Shown in pieces: positions 43,362 through 52,632 of a DNA stretch of 64,000 nt. Numbering within the stretch: the stretch's first letter is position 1; each line of letters begins with the position of its first letter. Below the pieces are notes generated by a model. The model saw only the letters and a list, made by a program, of their open reading frames with translations, had not been told where the DNA came from and searched no databases. This DNA comes from Salinimicrobium profundisediminis (GTDB taxonomy: Bacteria > Bacteroidota > Bacteroidia > Flavobacteriales > Flavobacteriaceae). The stretch is from positions 1 through 64,000 of the forward strand of contig NZ_JAPJDA010000017.1 of assembly GCF_026241755.1 (NCBI RefSeq). The letters run 5' to 3'. A program made the position numbers and the translations under genes.

Positions 43362-44531
43362 CTATTTGACCTTTTTAAGGATTTCTGCTGCCTTTTCCAG
43401 AGTGTCATCGGTCTTGGCAAAGCAGAACCTCAACTGCCGGTGATCTTCTTTCCCTTTATTAAAAACTGAAACCGGGATACTTGCCACACCAAACTCCTTA
43501 ATGAGCCTGCGGGAGAAATCCACGTCGTGCTCATTTGTTATTTCTGAATAATCCAGAAGCTGAAAGTAAGTCCCTTTTGAAGGAACAGCTTTAAAAGCCG
43601 TGTCTTTAATGAGGTGCAGGAATTTATCCCTTTTCTCCTGATAAAAATCCCTGAGCCCGAGGTAATGTTGAGGTGTTTTGAGGTACTCGGCGAATGCTCT
43701 CTGGGTGGGATGATGTACGCAGAAGACATTTACTTCCATTACCTTCCATATTTCGGCCATAAGTTCTTCAGGGGCTACGCAATAACCCATCTTCCAGCCG
43801 GTGTTGTGAAAAGTCTTTCCAAAAGAGGCACACACAATTGCCCTTTTTGAGAGGTTAGGAAAAGCCGAAGCGCTGTAATGTTTAGCTTCATCAAATATGA
43901 TATGCTCATAGACCTCATCGCTCAAAAGAATGATATCTGTACCCTCTAAAAGAGCTTCCAGCTGTTGCATTTCTTCTTTGCTGAAAACATTTCCGCTGGG
44001 ATTGTGTGGCGTGTTGATAATGAGCATCCGGGTCTTTGGACTGATCTTCTGTTTGATCTCTTCAACATTGAGCTTATACCCTTTTCCTTCGAGCTGTACC
44101 AGCACCGGAATACCACCATTCAGCTTAATAGCGGGTTCGTAAGAATCATAAGCCGGTTTAAGCACTATAACTTCATCGCCGTGGTTTACGAAGGCTGTAA
44201 TCGCAAGGAATAAAGCCTGGGTAGCACCATTTGTAACAGTGATCTCTGTATTTTTATCATATTTTTTGCCGTGCAGGCTCTCAATCTTATCGGCAATCTG
44301 TTCCCGGAGTGGCGTAATTCCTGCAAGCGGCGCATATTGGTTATACCCATCGAGCATAGCATTATAAACAAGCTCTTTGAGCTGCCTGTCGGTTTCAAAA
44401 TTGGGGTAACCCTGCGAGAGGTTGACAGCATCATGTTCAAATGCCATTTTTGACATCACAGAAAAAATACTGGTTTCGTGCTTCGGAAGTTTGGAAGATA
44501 TATTGCTGACTCCTGCCATTAGTTTTTTCAA
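43362..44531 (-). CDS. methionine aminotransferase (YbdL-type class I/II PLP enzyme)
   Basis: A 389-residue PLP aminotransferase. The N-terminus SKLPKHETSIFSVMSKMAFEHDAVNLSQGYPNFETD is typical of YbdL/kynurenine-aminotransferase-like enzymes; NTPHNPSGNVFSKEE and SDEVYEHIIFD give PLP contacts, and the Schiff-base lysine is in CASFGKTFHNTGWKMGYC. E. coli YbdL prefers methionine. Start is ATG 44531; ATG four codons later (44519) is equally plausible. With the omega-amidase it can recycle 4-methylthio-2-oxobutyrate using glutamine as donor; this is inferred from the known pair. Confidence 0.92.
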   Translation of the reverse strand: MKKLMAGVSNISSKLPKHETSIFSVMSKMAFEHDAVNLSQGYPNFETDRQLKELVYNAMLDGYNQYAPLAGITPLREQIADKIESLHGKKYDKNTEITVTNGATQALFLAITAFVNHGDEVIVLKPAYDSYEPAIKLNGGIPVLVQLEGKGYKLNVEEIKQKISPKTRMLIINTPHNPSGNVFSKEEMQQLEALLEGTDIILLSDEVYEHIIFDEAKHYSASAFPNLSKRAIVCASFGKTFHNTGWKMGYCVAPEELMAEIWKVMEVNVFCVHHPTQRAFAEYLKTPQHYLGLRDFYQEKRDKFLHLIKDTAFKAVPSKGTYFQLLDYSEITNEHDVDFSRRLIKEFGVASIPVSVFNKGKEDHRQLRFCFAKTDDTLEKAAEILKKVK

Positions 44532-44539
44532 TAAGTTCC

Positions 44540-44570
44540 AAAAAAAATCCCGAACTGCAAAGTCCGGGAT
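44540..44570 (-). terminator. terminator of sdhCAB
   Basis: ATCCCGAACT (44547-44556) pairs with AGTCCGGGAT (44561-44570) with one mismatch and loop GCAA; the adjacent A run gives a T tract on the minus strand. It lies after the sdhB stop. Confidence 0.82.
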
Positions 44571-44584
44571 CTTCAGAAATATAA

Positions 44585-44608
44585 GGTGTCAAAAATGTTA
44601 TTTTACGC
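44585..44608. repeat. recurrent palindrome at the sdhB 3-prime end
   Basis: GGTGTCAAAAATGTTATTTTACGC: same left half as the copy at 30909, right half one base diverged. It overlaps the last codons of sdhB. Confidence 0.45.
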
Positions 44609-45341
44609 TGGCTCTCAAATACTCCCTGTTCATACGGGCAATGTTCTCAAGAGAGATTCCTTTAGGGCATTCTATTTCACAAGCCCCGGTGTTGGTACAG
44701 TTACCAAAACCTTCTTTGTCCATTTGCTCTACCATGGCAAGCACACGACGGTCGGCCTCTACTTCTCCCTGAGGCAATAAAGCCATTTGGCTTACCTTGG
44801 CCGAAGTGAATAACATGGCACTCGCATTTTTACATGCTGCCACACAGGCCCCGCAACCAATACAGGTTGCCGCATAAAATGCTGCATCTGCTTTATCTTT
44901 TGCAATTGGAATAGAGTTCGCATCCTGGGTATTTCCTGAAGTATTTACAGAGACATATCCTCCTGCCTGCTGAATTCTTTCAAAAGAAGAACGGTCTACA
45001 ACCAAATCTTTGATCACAGGAAAGGCCTTTGCACGGAATGGTTCAATAGTGATGGTATCTCCATCTTTGAACATTCTCATGTGCAACTGGCAGGTAGTAA
45101 CACCCCTATCTGGGCCATGAGGCTCTCCATTGATTTGCAAGCTACAGGTTCCGCAGATCCCTTCACGGCAATCGTGATCAAAAACCACCGGCTCTTCTCC
45201 TTTGTCAATCAACTCCTGGTTTAGAACATCGAGCATCTCCAGAAAAGACATATCGGGTTCAACCCCTTCCAATTGGTAGGTTTGGATTGCCCCTTTTGAA
45301 GTGGCATCTTTTTGACGCCATATTTTTAGTGTAAGATTCAT
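44598..45341 (-). CDS. sdhB: succinate dehydrogenase/fumarate reductase iron-sulfur subunit
   Basis: A 247-residue SdhB. The [2Fe-2S] site is [15 protein letters not shown] with a further Cys in VTTCQLHM; the [4Fe-4S]/[3Fe-4S] region shows [17 protein letters not shown] and [17 protein letters not shown]. It passes electrons from the flavoprotein to the menaquinone site in the membrane subunit. It is the last gene of the sdhCAB operon, separated from sdhA by 72 bases containing an inverted repeat. Confidence 0.96.
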   Translation of the reverse strand: MNLTLKIWRQKDATSKGAIQTYQLEGVEPDMSFLEMLDVLNQELIDKGEEPVVFDHDCREGICGTCSLQINGEPHGPDRGVTTCQLHMRMFKDGDTITIEPFRAKAFPVIKDLVVDRSSFERIQQAGGYVSVNTSGNTQDANSIPIAKDKADAAFYAATCIGCGACVAACKNASAMLFTSAKVSQMALLPQGEVEADRRVLAMVEQMDKEGFGNCTNTGACEIECPKGISLENIARMNREYLRASVK

Positions 45342-45347
45342 ATTTTT

Positions 45348-45415
45348 AATTTGAAGATTTGAAGATTTGATGATGAGTTAATTTTCAAATTCCCTCATTT
45401 TCAAATTTTCAAATT
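45348..45415. repeat. inverted repeat between sdhA and sdhB
   Basis: AATTTGAAGATTTGAAGAT (45348-45366) faces ATTTTCAAATTTTCAAATT (45397-45415); the arms pair over 19 bases with two G-T-type changes. Each arm is itself a tandem of AATTTGAAG-like words. It reaches the sdhA stop codon. Confidence 0.72.
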
Positions 45416-47417
45416 ATTTATAGCTTCTCGTTTTAACTTCAATATTTTCGTAGACCAGGTCTTCTTTATGTAAAACTGCATCTGCAGGCTCTCCCGTGTA
45501 TTCCCAGGCGGCTACATACATAAAGTTCTCATCGTCACGAAGGGCTTCCCCTTCTTCGGTCTGGAATTCTTCCCTAAAGTGACCTCCGCAAGATTCTTCC
45601 CTGTGAAGTGCATCTTTGGCAAAAAGCTCTCCCAGCTCAAGGAAATCGGCTACCCTTCCGGCTTTTTCGAGCTCGGGGTTCATACCGTCAACGATTCCCG
45701 GAACACGTACATCTTTCCAGAATTCTTCTCTCAAAGCTTTAATTTCTGAAATAGCCTCTTTCAATCCTGTTGCATTTCTAGACATACCAACTTTATCCCA
45801 CATGACCTTTCCAAGACGCTTGTGGAAATAGTCAACAGACTTTGTTCCTTTCGTATTCACGAAACGCTCAAGTTGCTCACGGATCTTTCTCTCGGCTTCA
45901 TCAAACTCGGGAGAATCGGTTGGGATTCTTCCGGTTCTAATGTCGTTGGCGAGATAATCCCCCATGGTGTATGGAAGCACAAAATACCCATCGGCAAGTC
46001 CCTGCATCAAAGCCGAAGCTCCAAGACGGTTAGCACCGTGATCGGAGAAGTTGGCTTCCCCAGCAGCATAAAGTCCGGGAACTGTAGTTTGTAAGTTATA
46101 ATCTACCCAAAGACCACCCATGGTATAGTGAACGGCAGGATAGATCTTCATTGGGGTTTCGTACGGATTCTCGTCTACGATCTTCTCGTACATTTGGAAA
46201 AGGTTTCCATATTTAGCTTCAACCACAGCTTTTCCAAGCTCCCGTATCTGCTCTTCGGAAGCATTCTCTATTTTTTGTGTAGAAACCGCCTCTCTTCCGT
46301 AGCGCATAAAAGCAGCACTAAAGTCAAGGTAAACAGCTTCTCCTGTTTTATTTACTCCAAACCCGGCATCACAACGCTCTTTTGCAGCTCTGGAAGCCAC
46401 ATCACGAGGTACCAGGTTACCAAACGCAGGGTAACGTCTTTCCAGGTAGTAATCGCGATCTTCTTCGGCCAGTTGGGTGGGCTTCAGCCTTCCTTCCCTA
46501 ATGGCCTTTGCATCTTCCAGTTTCTTCGGAACCCATATCCTACCATCATTCCGAAGGGATTCAGACATTAGGGTTAATTTAGACTGATGATCTCCGGAAA
46601 CCGGAATACAGGTTGGGTGGATTTGCGTGAAACAAGGGTTGGCAAAGAAAGCTCCTTTTTTGTGCACTTTCCAGGCGGCAGTAACGTTACTTCCCATCGC
46701 ATTGGTAGAGAGATAAAACACGTTACCATATCCTCCTGAAGCAATTACCACAGCATGTGCACTGTGTCTTTCAATTTCGCCGGTCACCAGGTCACGGGCA
46801 ATGATACCACGGGCTTTTCCATCTACAAGCACCACATCAAGCATTTCATGACGGGTGTAAGATTTAATTTTTCCGCGGTTAATTTGACGGTTCATGGCCG
46901 AATAACACCCTAAAAGTAACTGCTGCCCAGTTTGACCTTTTGCGTAAAAGGTACGGGAAACCAGTACCCCACCAAAAGAGCGGTTATCGAGCAATCCACC
47001 GTATTCACGTGCAAAGGGAACCCCCTGAGCTACACACTGGTCGATAATGTTACCGGAAACTTCAGCCAAACGATAAACGTTCGATTCCCGGGCACGGTAA
47101 TCTCCTCCTTTAACAGTATCGTAGAAAAGACGGTAATCTGAATCCCCATCTCCCTGATAGTTCTTTGCTGCGTTAATTCCTCCCTGTGCGGCAATAGAGT
47201 GCGCACGGCGTGGAGAATCCTGATAGCAAAATGTCTTTACGTTATATCCCAGCTCTGCTAAAGTAGCGGCTGCGCTACCCCCGGCAAGACCTGTACCAAC
47301 TACAATGATGTCAATATTCCGTTTGTTGGCGGGATTGACAAGATTGATTTTATTTTTATGATTGACCCACTTATCGGCCAACGGCCCCTGTGGTACTTTA
47401 GAATCTAATACTCCCAT
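45414..47417 (-). CDS. sdhA: succinate dehydrogenase/fumarate reductase flavoprotein subunit
   Basis: A 667-residue SdhA of the long type-B form. The FAD-binding Rossmann motif is [22 protein letters not shown] (about 37-58), followed by [13 protein letters not shown] with the His for covalent FAD. Substrate-site segments include [11 protein letters not shown]-like [27 protein letters not shown] and [36 protein letters not shown]. It oxidises succinate to fumarate. It starts three bases after sdhC. Confidence 0.97.
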   Translation of the reverse strand: MGVLDSKVPQGPLADKWVNHKNKINLVNPANKRNIDIIVVGTGLAGGSAAATLAELGYNVKTFCYQDSPRRAHSIAAQGGINAAKNYQGDGDSDYRLFYDTVKGGDYRARESNVYRLAEVSGNIIDQCVAQGVPFAREYGGLLDNRSFGGVLVSRTFYAKGQTGQQLLLGCYSAMNRQINRGKIKSYTRHEMLDVVLVDGKARGIIARDLVTGEIERHSAHAVVIASGGYGNVFYLSTNAMGSNVTAAWKVHKKGAFFANPCFTQIHPTCIPVSGDHQSKLTLMSESLRNDGRIWVPKKLEDAKAIREGRLKPTQLAEEDRDYYLERRYPAFGNLVPRDVASRAAKERCDAGFGVNKTGEAVYLDFSAAFMRYGREAVSTQKIENASEEQIRELGKAVVEAKYGNLFQMYEKIVDENPYETPMKIYPAVHYTMGGLWVDYNLQTTVPGLYAAGEANFSDHGANRLGASALMQGLADGYFVLPYTMGDYLANDIRTGRIPTDSPEFDEAERKIREQLERFVNTKGTKSVDYFHKRLGKVMWDKVGMSRNATGLKEAISEIKALREEFWKDVRVPGIVDGMNPELEKAGRVADFLELGELFAKDALHREESCGGHFREEFQTEEGEALRDDENFMYVAAWEYTGEPADAVLHKEDLVYENIEVKTRSYK

Positions 47418-47420
47418 AGC

Positions 47421-48134
47421 TTATATTTTTTCGAGTACAAAATAGATGTAAAACGGAATGATAGCGAACAACAGTGGCACTATAATAGAAAAGGCCACTC
47501 CGGTCTTCCGCACAAAATTGTTGTACTTGGGGTGATTTACTCCCAAAGACTGGAATCCGCTGCCAAACCCGTGATAAAGGTGGAAACCAATAGCAATCAT
47601 GGAAATAAGGTAAATAATAGCCCAGATAAGGCCCATTTCAGCATCCTGAAAGGTCCTGATCGTAAGCGTGTAAAGGTCTTTCACAGTCTCCCCATTGGCA
47701 GTTTGATAAACAGTGTCATCCAAACCTCCAAATTTCATTTCTCCCCAAAAGTTGATTAAGTGGATCACGATGAACGCAAGGATCACTGTTCCAAGAACTC
47801 CCATGTTTCTTGAAGACCATTTTGAGTTTGTAGCCGGTTTAAAGCTCGCGTAACCCTGAGGGCGTGCTTTGCGGTTATTTACTGTAAGAACGATCCCATC
47901 AATGACGTGAAAAAGTATACTCGCAAAAGTTACTATAGACAGCACCCTAACAATAGGATTGGTGGTCATAAAAAGCGCGTATTCATTGAATTGATCTCTC
48001 GCACCCTCTCCCGTAGCCAACAGCTGCAGGTTTCCCGCAAGGTGGCCCACCAGGAATAAACATAGAAACAGGCCTGTGAAAGCCATCCAGTACTTTTTAG
48101 CAAGCGATGACTTTAATAGCGCAGATTTTGCCAT
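47421..48134 (-). CDS. sdhC: succinate dehydrogenase cytochrome b subunit
   Basis: About 237 residues from ATG 48134 (MAKSALLKSSLAKKYWMAFTGLFLCLFLVGHLAGNLQ). A longer frame from 48200 would begin upstream of the mapped-like promoter box and is rejected. Five membrane helices with the haem-ligand histidines typical of the one-subunit type-B cytochrome b family are visible (VGHLAGNL, FHVIDGIVLTVNN, FIVIHLINFWGEMKFGG, GFHLYHGFGSGFQSLGVNHPKY). It anchors SdhAB and reduces menaquinone. Confidence 0.95.
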   Translation of the reverse strand: MAKSALLKSSLAKKYWMAFTGLFLCLFLVGHLAGNLQLLATGEGARDQFNEYALFMTTNPIVRVLSIVTFASILFHVIDGIVLTVNNRKARPQGYASFKPATNSKWSSRNMGVLGTVILAFIVIHLINFWGEMKFGGLDDTVYQTANGETVKDLYTLTIRTFQDAEMGLIWAIIYLISMIAIGFHLYHGFGSGFQSLGVNHPKYNNFVRKTGVAFSIIVPLLFAIIPFYIYFVLEKI

Positions 48135-48166
48135 AAAATTTGTGATTATTTTTAATAAAGTAAAAG

Positions 48167-48197
48167 CAAAAATACGCTCTTTCACTTCATTAGCAAA
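48167..48197 (-). promoter_or_regulatory. sdhCAB promoter
   Basis: The minus strand shows -33 TTTG (48197-48194), a 19-base spacer and -7 TATTTTTG (48174-48167), a full match to the Bacteroidetes consensus TTTG/TAnnTTTG. The expected start is near 48160, upstream of ATG 48134. Confidence 0.75.
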
Positions 48198-48401
48198 CAT
48201 TCACCTCCAATTACGCTTTATTTAGAACAAATATAAAGAAGCTGCAAAAGGCTGTTCTTTAAAGGAATGAATACCTAAAACCCTACTACAGCGACAGGAG
48301 CTCAAACGTTTTTTTAACACTATAAGCAATTTGGCCCTAAAATGAATTGATCAAATCAACGAGTCGGCCGTGTTTTCGACCGCTGCTCGGTTTAAATTTT
48401 T

Positions 48402-48409
48402 TAAATTTG
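48402..48409 (+). promoter_or_regulatory. candidate -7 box of pepP
   Basis: TAAATTTG fits TAnnTTTG and lies 22 bases before the pepP ATG. The -33 element is unclear. Confidence 0.45.
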
Positions 48410-48431
48410 TTGCACACACTAAATAATACCC

Positions 48432-49724
48432 ATGAAATATCACCAAATAGACCGCAAACTATTCATAAAAAACAGGAAGAATTTTGCTGAAAAGATGCAG
48501 CCTAAAAGCCTTGCTGTTTTAAACTCCAACGACATTTACCCAATTGGGGCAGACAGCACCATGCCCTTCCAGCAGGCCAGAGACCTTTTCTACCTTAGCG
48601 GGGTAGACCAGGACAAAAGCATACTTGTGATTTTTCCCGATGCGCCTTCAGAAAAGCACAGGGAAATGCTCTTCCTCACCGAAACCAATGATCACATTGC
48701 AGTGTGGGAAGGTGAGAAGCTTACCAAAGAAAAGGCTTTTGAAGTATCAGGTATCAAAAATGTCTTTTGGCTCAAAGATTTTGAAAAAGTGTTTTTTGAA
48801 GTAATGACCCAATGTGACACTGTGTATTTCAATACCAACGAACATTACCGGGCAAATGTGGAGACAGAAACCCGCGAAGCCAGGTTTATAAAATGGTGTA
48901 AACAGCAATTTCCTGCTCACCAGGTGGCAAAAAGTAACCCAATCCTGCAACGGCTGCGTTCGGTTAAAGATCCTATTGAGCTTGAACTGATGCAAACGGC
49001 CTGTGATATTACTGAAAAAGCCTTCCGCAGGGTGCTTAATTTCGTAAAACCGGGGGTTTGGGAATATGAGATTGAAGCCGAATACTGGCACGAGATGATT
49101 CGCAACCGCTCTAAAGGTTTCGCATACACCCCAATTATTGCCAGCGGAAATAACGCCAATGTGCTCCACTACATCGAGAACAACCAGCAGTGTAAAGAAG
49201 GGGAATTAATTCTTCTGGACACAGGTGCCGAATACGCGAATTATGCAAGCGACCTTACCAGGACCATTCCTGCATCAGGAAGATATACCAAAAGGCAAAA
49301 AGAAGTTTACAACGCCGTAAACCGCGTGAAGAACGATGCCACTAAAATGCTTGTTCCCGGCACCGATTGGGCCGAATACCACAAGGAAGTTGGCAAGCTC
49401 ATGACATCAGAATTACTGGGCCTCGGGTTACTCGACAAAGCCGATGTTCAAAATGAAGATCCTGAATGGCCGGCATACAAGAAATACTTCATGCACGGTA
49501 CTTCTCATAATATCGGACTTGACACGCATGACTACGGATTACTTTACGAGCCCATGCAGGCAAACATGGTCTTTACCGTAGAACCCGGAATTTATATCCC
49601 AGATGAAGGCTTCGGAATTCGTCTTGAAGACGATGTGGTGATCCAGGAAAAAGGAGAACCTTTCAACCTTATGCGCAACATCCCGATAGAAGCCGATGAG
49701 ATTGAAGAGATCATGAACTCTTAA
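48432..49724 (+). CDS. pepP: aminopeptidase P family protein (Xaa-Pro)
   Basis: A 430-residue M24B metallopeptidase that removes an N-terminal residue before proline. The N-terminal domain is FYLSGVDQDKSILVIFPDAP (about 55-75). The pita-bread catalytic domain has metal ligands in LILLDTGAEYANYASDLTRTIP (Asp pair), HGTSHNIGLDTHDYG (His), MVFTVEPGIYIP (Glu) and GFGIRLEDDVVI (Glu). Length matches E. coli PepP. Single gene with its own terminator. Confidence 0.95.
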   Translation: MKYHQIDRKLFIKNRKNFAEKMQPKSLAVLNSNDIYPIGADSTMPFQQARDLFYLSGVDQDKSILVIFPDAPSEKHREMLFLTETNDHIAVWEGEKLTKEKAFEVSGIKNVFWLKDFEKVFFEVMTQCDTVYFNTNEHYRANVETETREARFIKWCKQQFPAHQVAKSNPILQRLRSVKDPIELELMQTACDITEKAFRRVLNFVKPGVWEYEIEAEYWHEMIRNRSKGFAYTPIIASGNNANVLHYIENNQQCKEGELILLDTGAEYANYASDLTRTIPASGRYTKRQKEVYNAVNRVKNDATKMLVPGTDWAEYHKEVGKLMTSELLGLGLLDKADVQNEDPEWPAYKKYFMHGTSHNIGLDTHDYGLLYEPMQANMVFTVEPGIYIPDEGFGIRLEDDVVIQEKGEPFNLMRNIPIEADEIEEIMNS

Positions 49725-49749
49725 AATCCCACGTTGCAAATTATGATTC

Positions 49750-49792
49750 AAAGCCACGAATGCACAGATAACCAGTGAATTCGTGGCTTTTT
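49750..49792 (+). terminator. terminator of pepP
   Basis: AAAGCCACGAAT (49750-49761) and ATTCGTGGCTTT (49779-49790) form a perfect 12-bp stem with a 17-base loop, then TT. It lies 26 bases after the pepP stop. Confidence 0.85.
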
Positions 49793-49834
49793 AAATATAT
49801 AAATTAAACGCCAATAGCTATAAACTTCAATAAG

Positions 49835-50608
49835 ATGAAGATAAAATTTCAGGAAACGGAGATCCATTATTCAATAGTGGGAGAAGGTGAAACAACTGTA
49901 CTGCTGCACGGATTTTTAGAATCTTCGGAAATCTGGGAAGACTTCCTGCCCGGGTTCTCGAAATACGGCAGAATTATTTGCATTGACCTGCCGGGGCATG
50001 GAAAATCGGGCGTTATTTCTGAAGTTCACAGCATGGAATTGATGGCTGAAGCTGTCTATGCCGTACTGCAAGCCACAGGTGTCAAAAAGGGCAATATTAT
50101 AGGTCATTCTATGGGCGGTTATGTGGCCCTGGCATTCCTGGAGCAACATCCTGAAATGGTTCAGGATCTTATGCTACTCAATTCAACCCCGCAGGCCGAT
50201 AGCGAAGAGAAAAAAGAGATCAGGGACCGCTCTGTTGAACTGGTACAGCGAAATAAAAAGGCATACATCACAATGGCTATCAACAACCTGTTATCACCCC
50301 GCAATACAGCATCATTTTCCGAAGAGATTGACGAACTCAAAGATAAAGCTATGGGTTTTCCAACAGAAGGGATCACTGCAGCTCTAAAAGGCATGAAAAT
50401 ACGTTCAGAAAAAATTGAAGTTCTTAAAAATTACAGCGGACAAAAAATAATCGTAGCCGGCAGCGAAGATCCCCTGGTTAACATTTCTGAATTAAGAAAT
50501 CTTGCCGAAGGCTGTGGCTGCAAATTTTTCCAGTTTTCGGGAGGCCATCTTTCTTACATCGAGAATAGAGAACAATTCAGGAAATTGTGCATTTCATCGA
50601 AAAATTGA
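49835..50608 (+). CDS. alpha/beta hydrolase
   Basis: A 257-residue cytoplasmic alpha/beta hydrolase. It shows VLLHGFLESSEIWEDFLPGFSKYGRIICIDLPGHGKSG with the oxyanion HGF, the nucleophile elbow IIGHSMGGYVALAFLEQHPE (Ser at the centre), an acidic residue in VAGSEDPLVNI and the catalytic His in FSGGHLSYIEN. It resembles MenH/BioH-like small hydrolases, but the substrate is unknown. Single gene. Confidence 0.88.
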   Translation: MKIKFQETEIHYSIVGEGETTVLLHGFLESSEIWEDFLPGFSKYGRIICIDLPGHGKSGVISEVHSMELMAEAVYAVLQATGVKKGNIIGHSMGGYVALAFLEQHPEMVQDLMLLNSTPQADSEEKKEIRDRSVELVQRNKKAYITMAINNLLSPRNTASFSEEIDELKDKAMGFPTEGITAALKGMKIRSEKIEVLKNYSGQKIIVAGSEDPLVNISELRNLAEGCGCKFFQFSGGHLSYIENREQFRKLCISSKN

Positions 50609-50678
50609 GGTATTTAACTGATTTTTAGGAAAGTTTTATTACATTCCTACTTTGAAATTACCCTGAAAAACCCTATAA

Positions 50679-50948
50679 ATGGAAAATAAAATCCCTCGTT
50701 TGTTTTCTCCCAATGCCTGGATATGCGCAGTTTTTAGCCATAACTTTACGGTTTCACAAAGGATAACCGACCATATCAAGGAGTACAAATGCACCCGTTG
50801 CGGACAGGAAATGACCGATACCGCCCACGGCTTTATCGCTAAACTCACTCCTAAGTTCCGGGAAACCAATTCTTACATCGCAAAGATCCACAAGCGCAGG
50901 TGTTCGAGAAAAATTTTTACTGAAAAAGACCTTTCAAGAGCTTCTTAA
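50679..50948 (+). CDS. small cysteine protein, DUF1660-like
   Basis: An 89-residue protein with a Cys-His...Cys-x2-Cys layout (WICAVFSHNF, then YKCTRCGQEM at about 46-50), which resembles the DUF1660/prophage zinc-ribbon pattern CxxxxHxF...CxRCG. The C-terminus is basic (KIHKRRCSRKIF). The segment may bind zinc. It overlaps the thiL stop by four bases on the opposite strand. No function known. Confidence 0.7.
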   Translation: MENKIPRLFSPNAWICAVFSHNFTVSQRITDHIKEYKCTRCGQEMTDTAHGFIAKLTPKFRETNSYIAKIHKRRCSRKIFTEKDLSRAS

Positions 50949-51997
50949 TCCTTATTATCCATGGCATTCCAGCCCCGGGCAATCAACTCGATCTTCTGAT
51001 TGGCACGGGTAACCAGATGCATACCTTCACTTTGTTGGGTCATATGCCCAATCACCGTAAAATTAGGGTTCCCTTTGATTTTGTCATAGTCTTTTTGATC
51101 TATAGTAAACAGCAGCTCATAATCTTCTCCCCCACTTAAAGCAATAGTGGTACTGTCTAGCTGAAATTCTTCACACACAGAAATCACCGCCGGATCTAAC
51201 GGAATTTTCTCTTCAAATAAATTAACTCCTGTTCCGGAGTTTTTACACAAATGAATGGTTTCAGAAGAAAGACCATCGCTAATATCTATCATTGAAGTCG
51301 GCTGAAGGTCAAGCGCTTTAAACAAAGGCGGGATGTCCTGACGGGCTTCAGGTTTAAGCTGGCGTTCAATGAGGTAAGTATAAGGATCAAGATCGGGCTG
51401 TGAATTAGGGTTCACTTTAAAGACCTGCTTTTCCCTTTCGAGTACCTGCAAGCCCATATATGCGGCACCAAGATCTCCTGTAACCACCAAAAGATCATTT
51501 TCTTTGGCTCCACTCCTGTACACCACCTCTTCTTCCTTTGCAGCACCCAGCGCGGTAACGCTAATCACCATCCCCGAATTTGAAGAAGTAGTATCCCCTC
51601 CCACCACGTCTACTTTGTAGAGTTTTGCCGCGAGCTCAATGCCCGAATAAAGTTCTTCAAGAGCTTCTACAGGAAAACGATTAGAAACAGCAATAGAAAT
51701 GGTTATTTGACGGGCCTTTGCGTTCATCGCATACAAGTCGGACAAATTGACCATTACCGCCTTGTAGCCTAAATGCTTCAGCGGCATGTAAGCCAGGTCA
51801 AAATGCACACCTTCCACAAGAAAATCGGTAGTAACCACTACTTTCTCATCTTTAAAATCGAGCACTGCCGCATCATCCCCAATGCCTTTAATAGTGTTTT
51901 CGGGGGTGACCCCAAAGTTTCGGGTTAGGTGATCAATAAGTCCAAATTCACCATATTCTGAAAGGCTTGTTCTGCTTTCGTTACTGTTTTCAAACAT
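50945..51997 (-). CDS. thiL: thiamine-phosphate kinase
   Basis: A 350-residue ThiL that phosphorylates thiamine monophosphate to thiamine diphosphate. Family features are LIDHLTRNFGV at the start, GIGDDAAVLDF (about 41-51), TTDFLVEGVHFDLAYM, GYKAVMVNLSDLYAMNAKA, VVGGDTTSSNSGMVISVTALG, SMIDISDGLSSETIHLC and ALSGGEDYELLFTI. All match the PurM-like ATP-grasp-independent kinase family. Single gene divergent from the suf operon. Confidence 0.95.
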   Translation of the reverse strand: MFENSNESRTSLSEYGEFGLIDHLTRNFGVTPENTIKGIGDDAAVLDFKDEKVVVTTDFLVEGVHFDLAYMPLKHLGYKAVMVNLSDLYAMNAKARQITISIAVSNRFPVEALEELYSGIELAAKLYKVDVVGGDTTSSNSGMVISVTALGAAKEEEVVYRSGAKENDLLVVTGDLGAAYMGLQVLEREKQVFKVNPNSQPDLDPYTYLIERQLKPEARQDIPPLFKALDLQPTSMIDISDGLSSETIHLCKNSGTGVNLFEEKIPLDPAVISVCEEFQLDSTTIALSGGEDYELLFTIDQKDYDKIKGNPNFTVIGHMTQQSEGMHLVTRANQKIELIARGWNAMDNKD

Positions 51998-52019
51998 AAT
52001 CCTGTTACATGAGTTTTGG

Positions 52020-52027
52020 CAAAATTA
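52020..52027 (-). promoter_or_regulatory. candidate -7 box of thiL
   Basis: The minus strand reads TAATTTTG (TAnnTTTG), about 23 bases before the ATG. A TTTA sits 17 bases further upstream at the -33 position. Confidence 0.45.
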
Positions 52028-52058
52028 AGGCTTAAATGTTCATTTAAAGAAAGATGTC

Positions 52059-52082
52059 TTCAAAAAGCCATTTTTGGCAGGT
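52059..52082. repeat. recurrent palindrome, intergenic copy
   Basis: CTTCAAAAAGCCATTTTTGG: read on the minus strand it is CCAAAAATGGCTTTTTGAAG, close to the family form. It lies upstream of the thiL promoter. Confidence 0.55.
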
Positions 52083-52233
52083 GAAGAATTAAAAATTTTT
52101 TTCTTCAATTCTGAAAATGAAAAAGTTACACAAATAACCCGAAGAAATTAGAGAAGTTTGGCAAATAGCCGATGCCAATGCCCGAATTCTTTTTTCTGAT
52201 AGCATTTGCCATGGTAAAACCTATTGTTTGTAT

Positions 52234-52241
52234 TATATTTG
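52234..52241 (+). promoter_or_regulatory. candidate -7 box of the suf operon
   Basis: TATATTTG matches TAnnTTTG. TTTG also occurs at 52205-52208, 25 bases upstream, a longer spacing than usual. Transcription near 52247 would precede ATG 52271. Confidence 0.5.
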
Positions 52242-52270
52242 CATTTAATTTAGAATTAATCTTTATAGCG

Positions 52271-52600
52271 ATGATAAAGGTAAGTGAAAACGCCAAAAAG
52301 AGAATAACCGCCCTTATGCAGGAAGATGGTTTTGATGCCATGCAGGATTTTGTTCGGGTGGGCGTGAAGAGCGGTGGATGTTCGGGCCTGTCCTATGATC
52401 TTAAATTCGATCATTCAAAGGCAGAAGGTGACAAGCTTTTTGAAGACAACGATATTAAAATTGTTGTCGATAAAAAGAGCGTGTTGTACCTGGCAGGAAC
52501 TATCCTTGAATATTCGGGCGGCCTCAACGGTAAAGGATTCGTATTCAACAATCCCAATGCCCAGCGCACTTGCGGATGTGGAGAATCATTCTCGCTGTAG
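52271..52600 (+). CDS. HesB/IscA (SufA-like) iron-sulfur assembly protein
   Basis: 109 residues from ATG 52271 (MIKVSENAKKRITALMQEDG). The longer in-frame start at 52172 would add a hydrophobic stretch not found in the family and lies before the promoter box. The three cluster-binding cysteines are present: GGCSGLSYDL (about 41) and TCGCGESF at the C-terminus (Cys-x-Cys). It is an A-type carrier that receives clusters from the SufBCD scaffold. It is the first gene of the suf operon. Confidence 0.95.
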   Translation: MIKVSENAKKRITALMQEDGFDAMQDFVRVGVKSGGCSGLSYDLKFDHSKAEGDKLFEDNDIKIVVDKKSVLYLAGTILEYSGGLNGKGFVFNNPNAQRTCGCGESFSL

Positions 52601-52631
52601 GTTCATAGTTCAAGGTTTAAAGTTTAAGGTT
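52601..52631. repeat. left inverted repeat of the four-helix-bundle cassette
   Basis: 31 bases starting immediately after the HesB/IscA stop codon. The reverse complement of 53026-53056 matches at 26 of 31 positions (one further pair would be G-U in RNA). It contains internal near-repeats of GTTTAAGGTT. Confidence 0.85.
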
Positions 52632-52632
52632 G

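Noticed and set aside
48135-48200. N-terminal extension of SdhC
   Set aside because: The extra codons overlap the -33/-7 promoter and lack family similarity; ATG 48134 gives the standard start.
52172-52270. 33-residue N-terminal extension of the HesB/IscA protein
   Set aside because: It contains the likely promoter and a hydrophobic segment foreign to the family; MIKVSENAKKRI at 52271 is the normal start.
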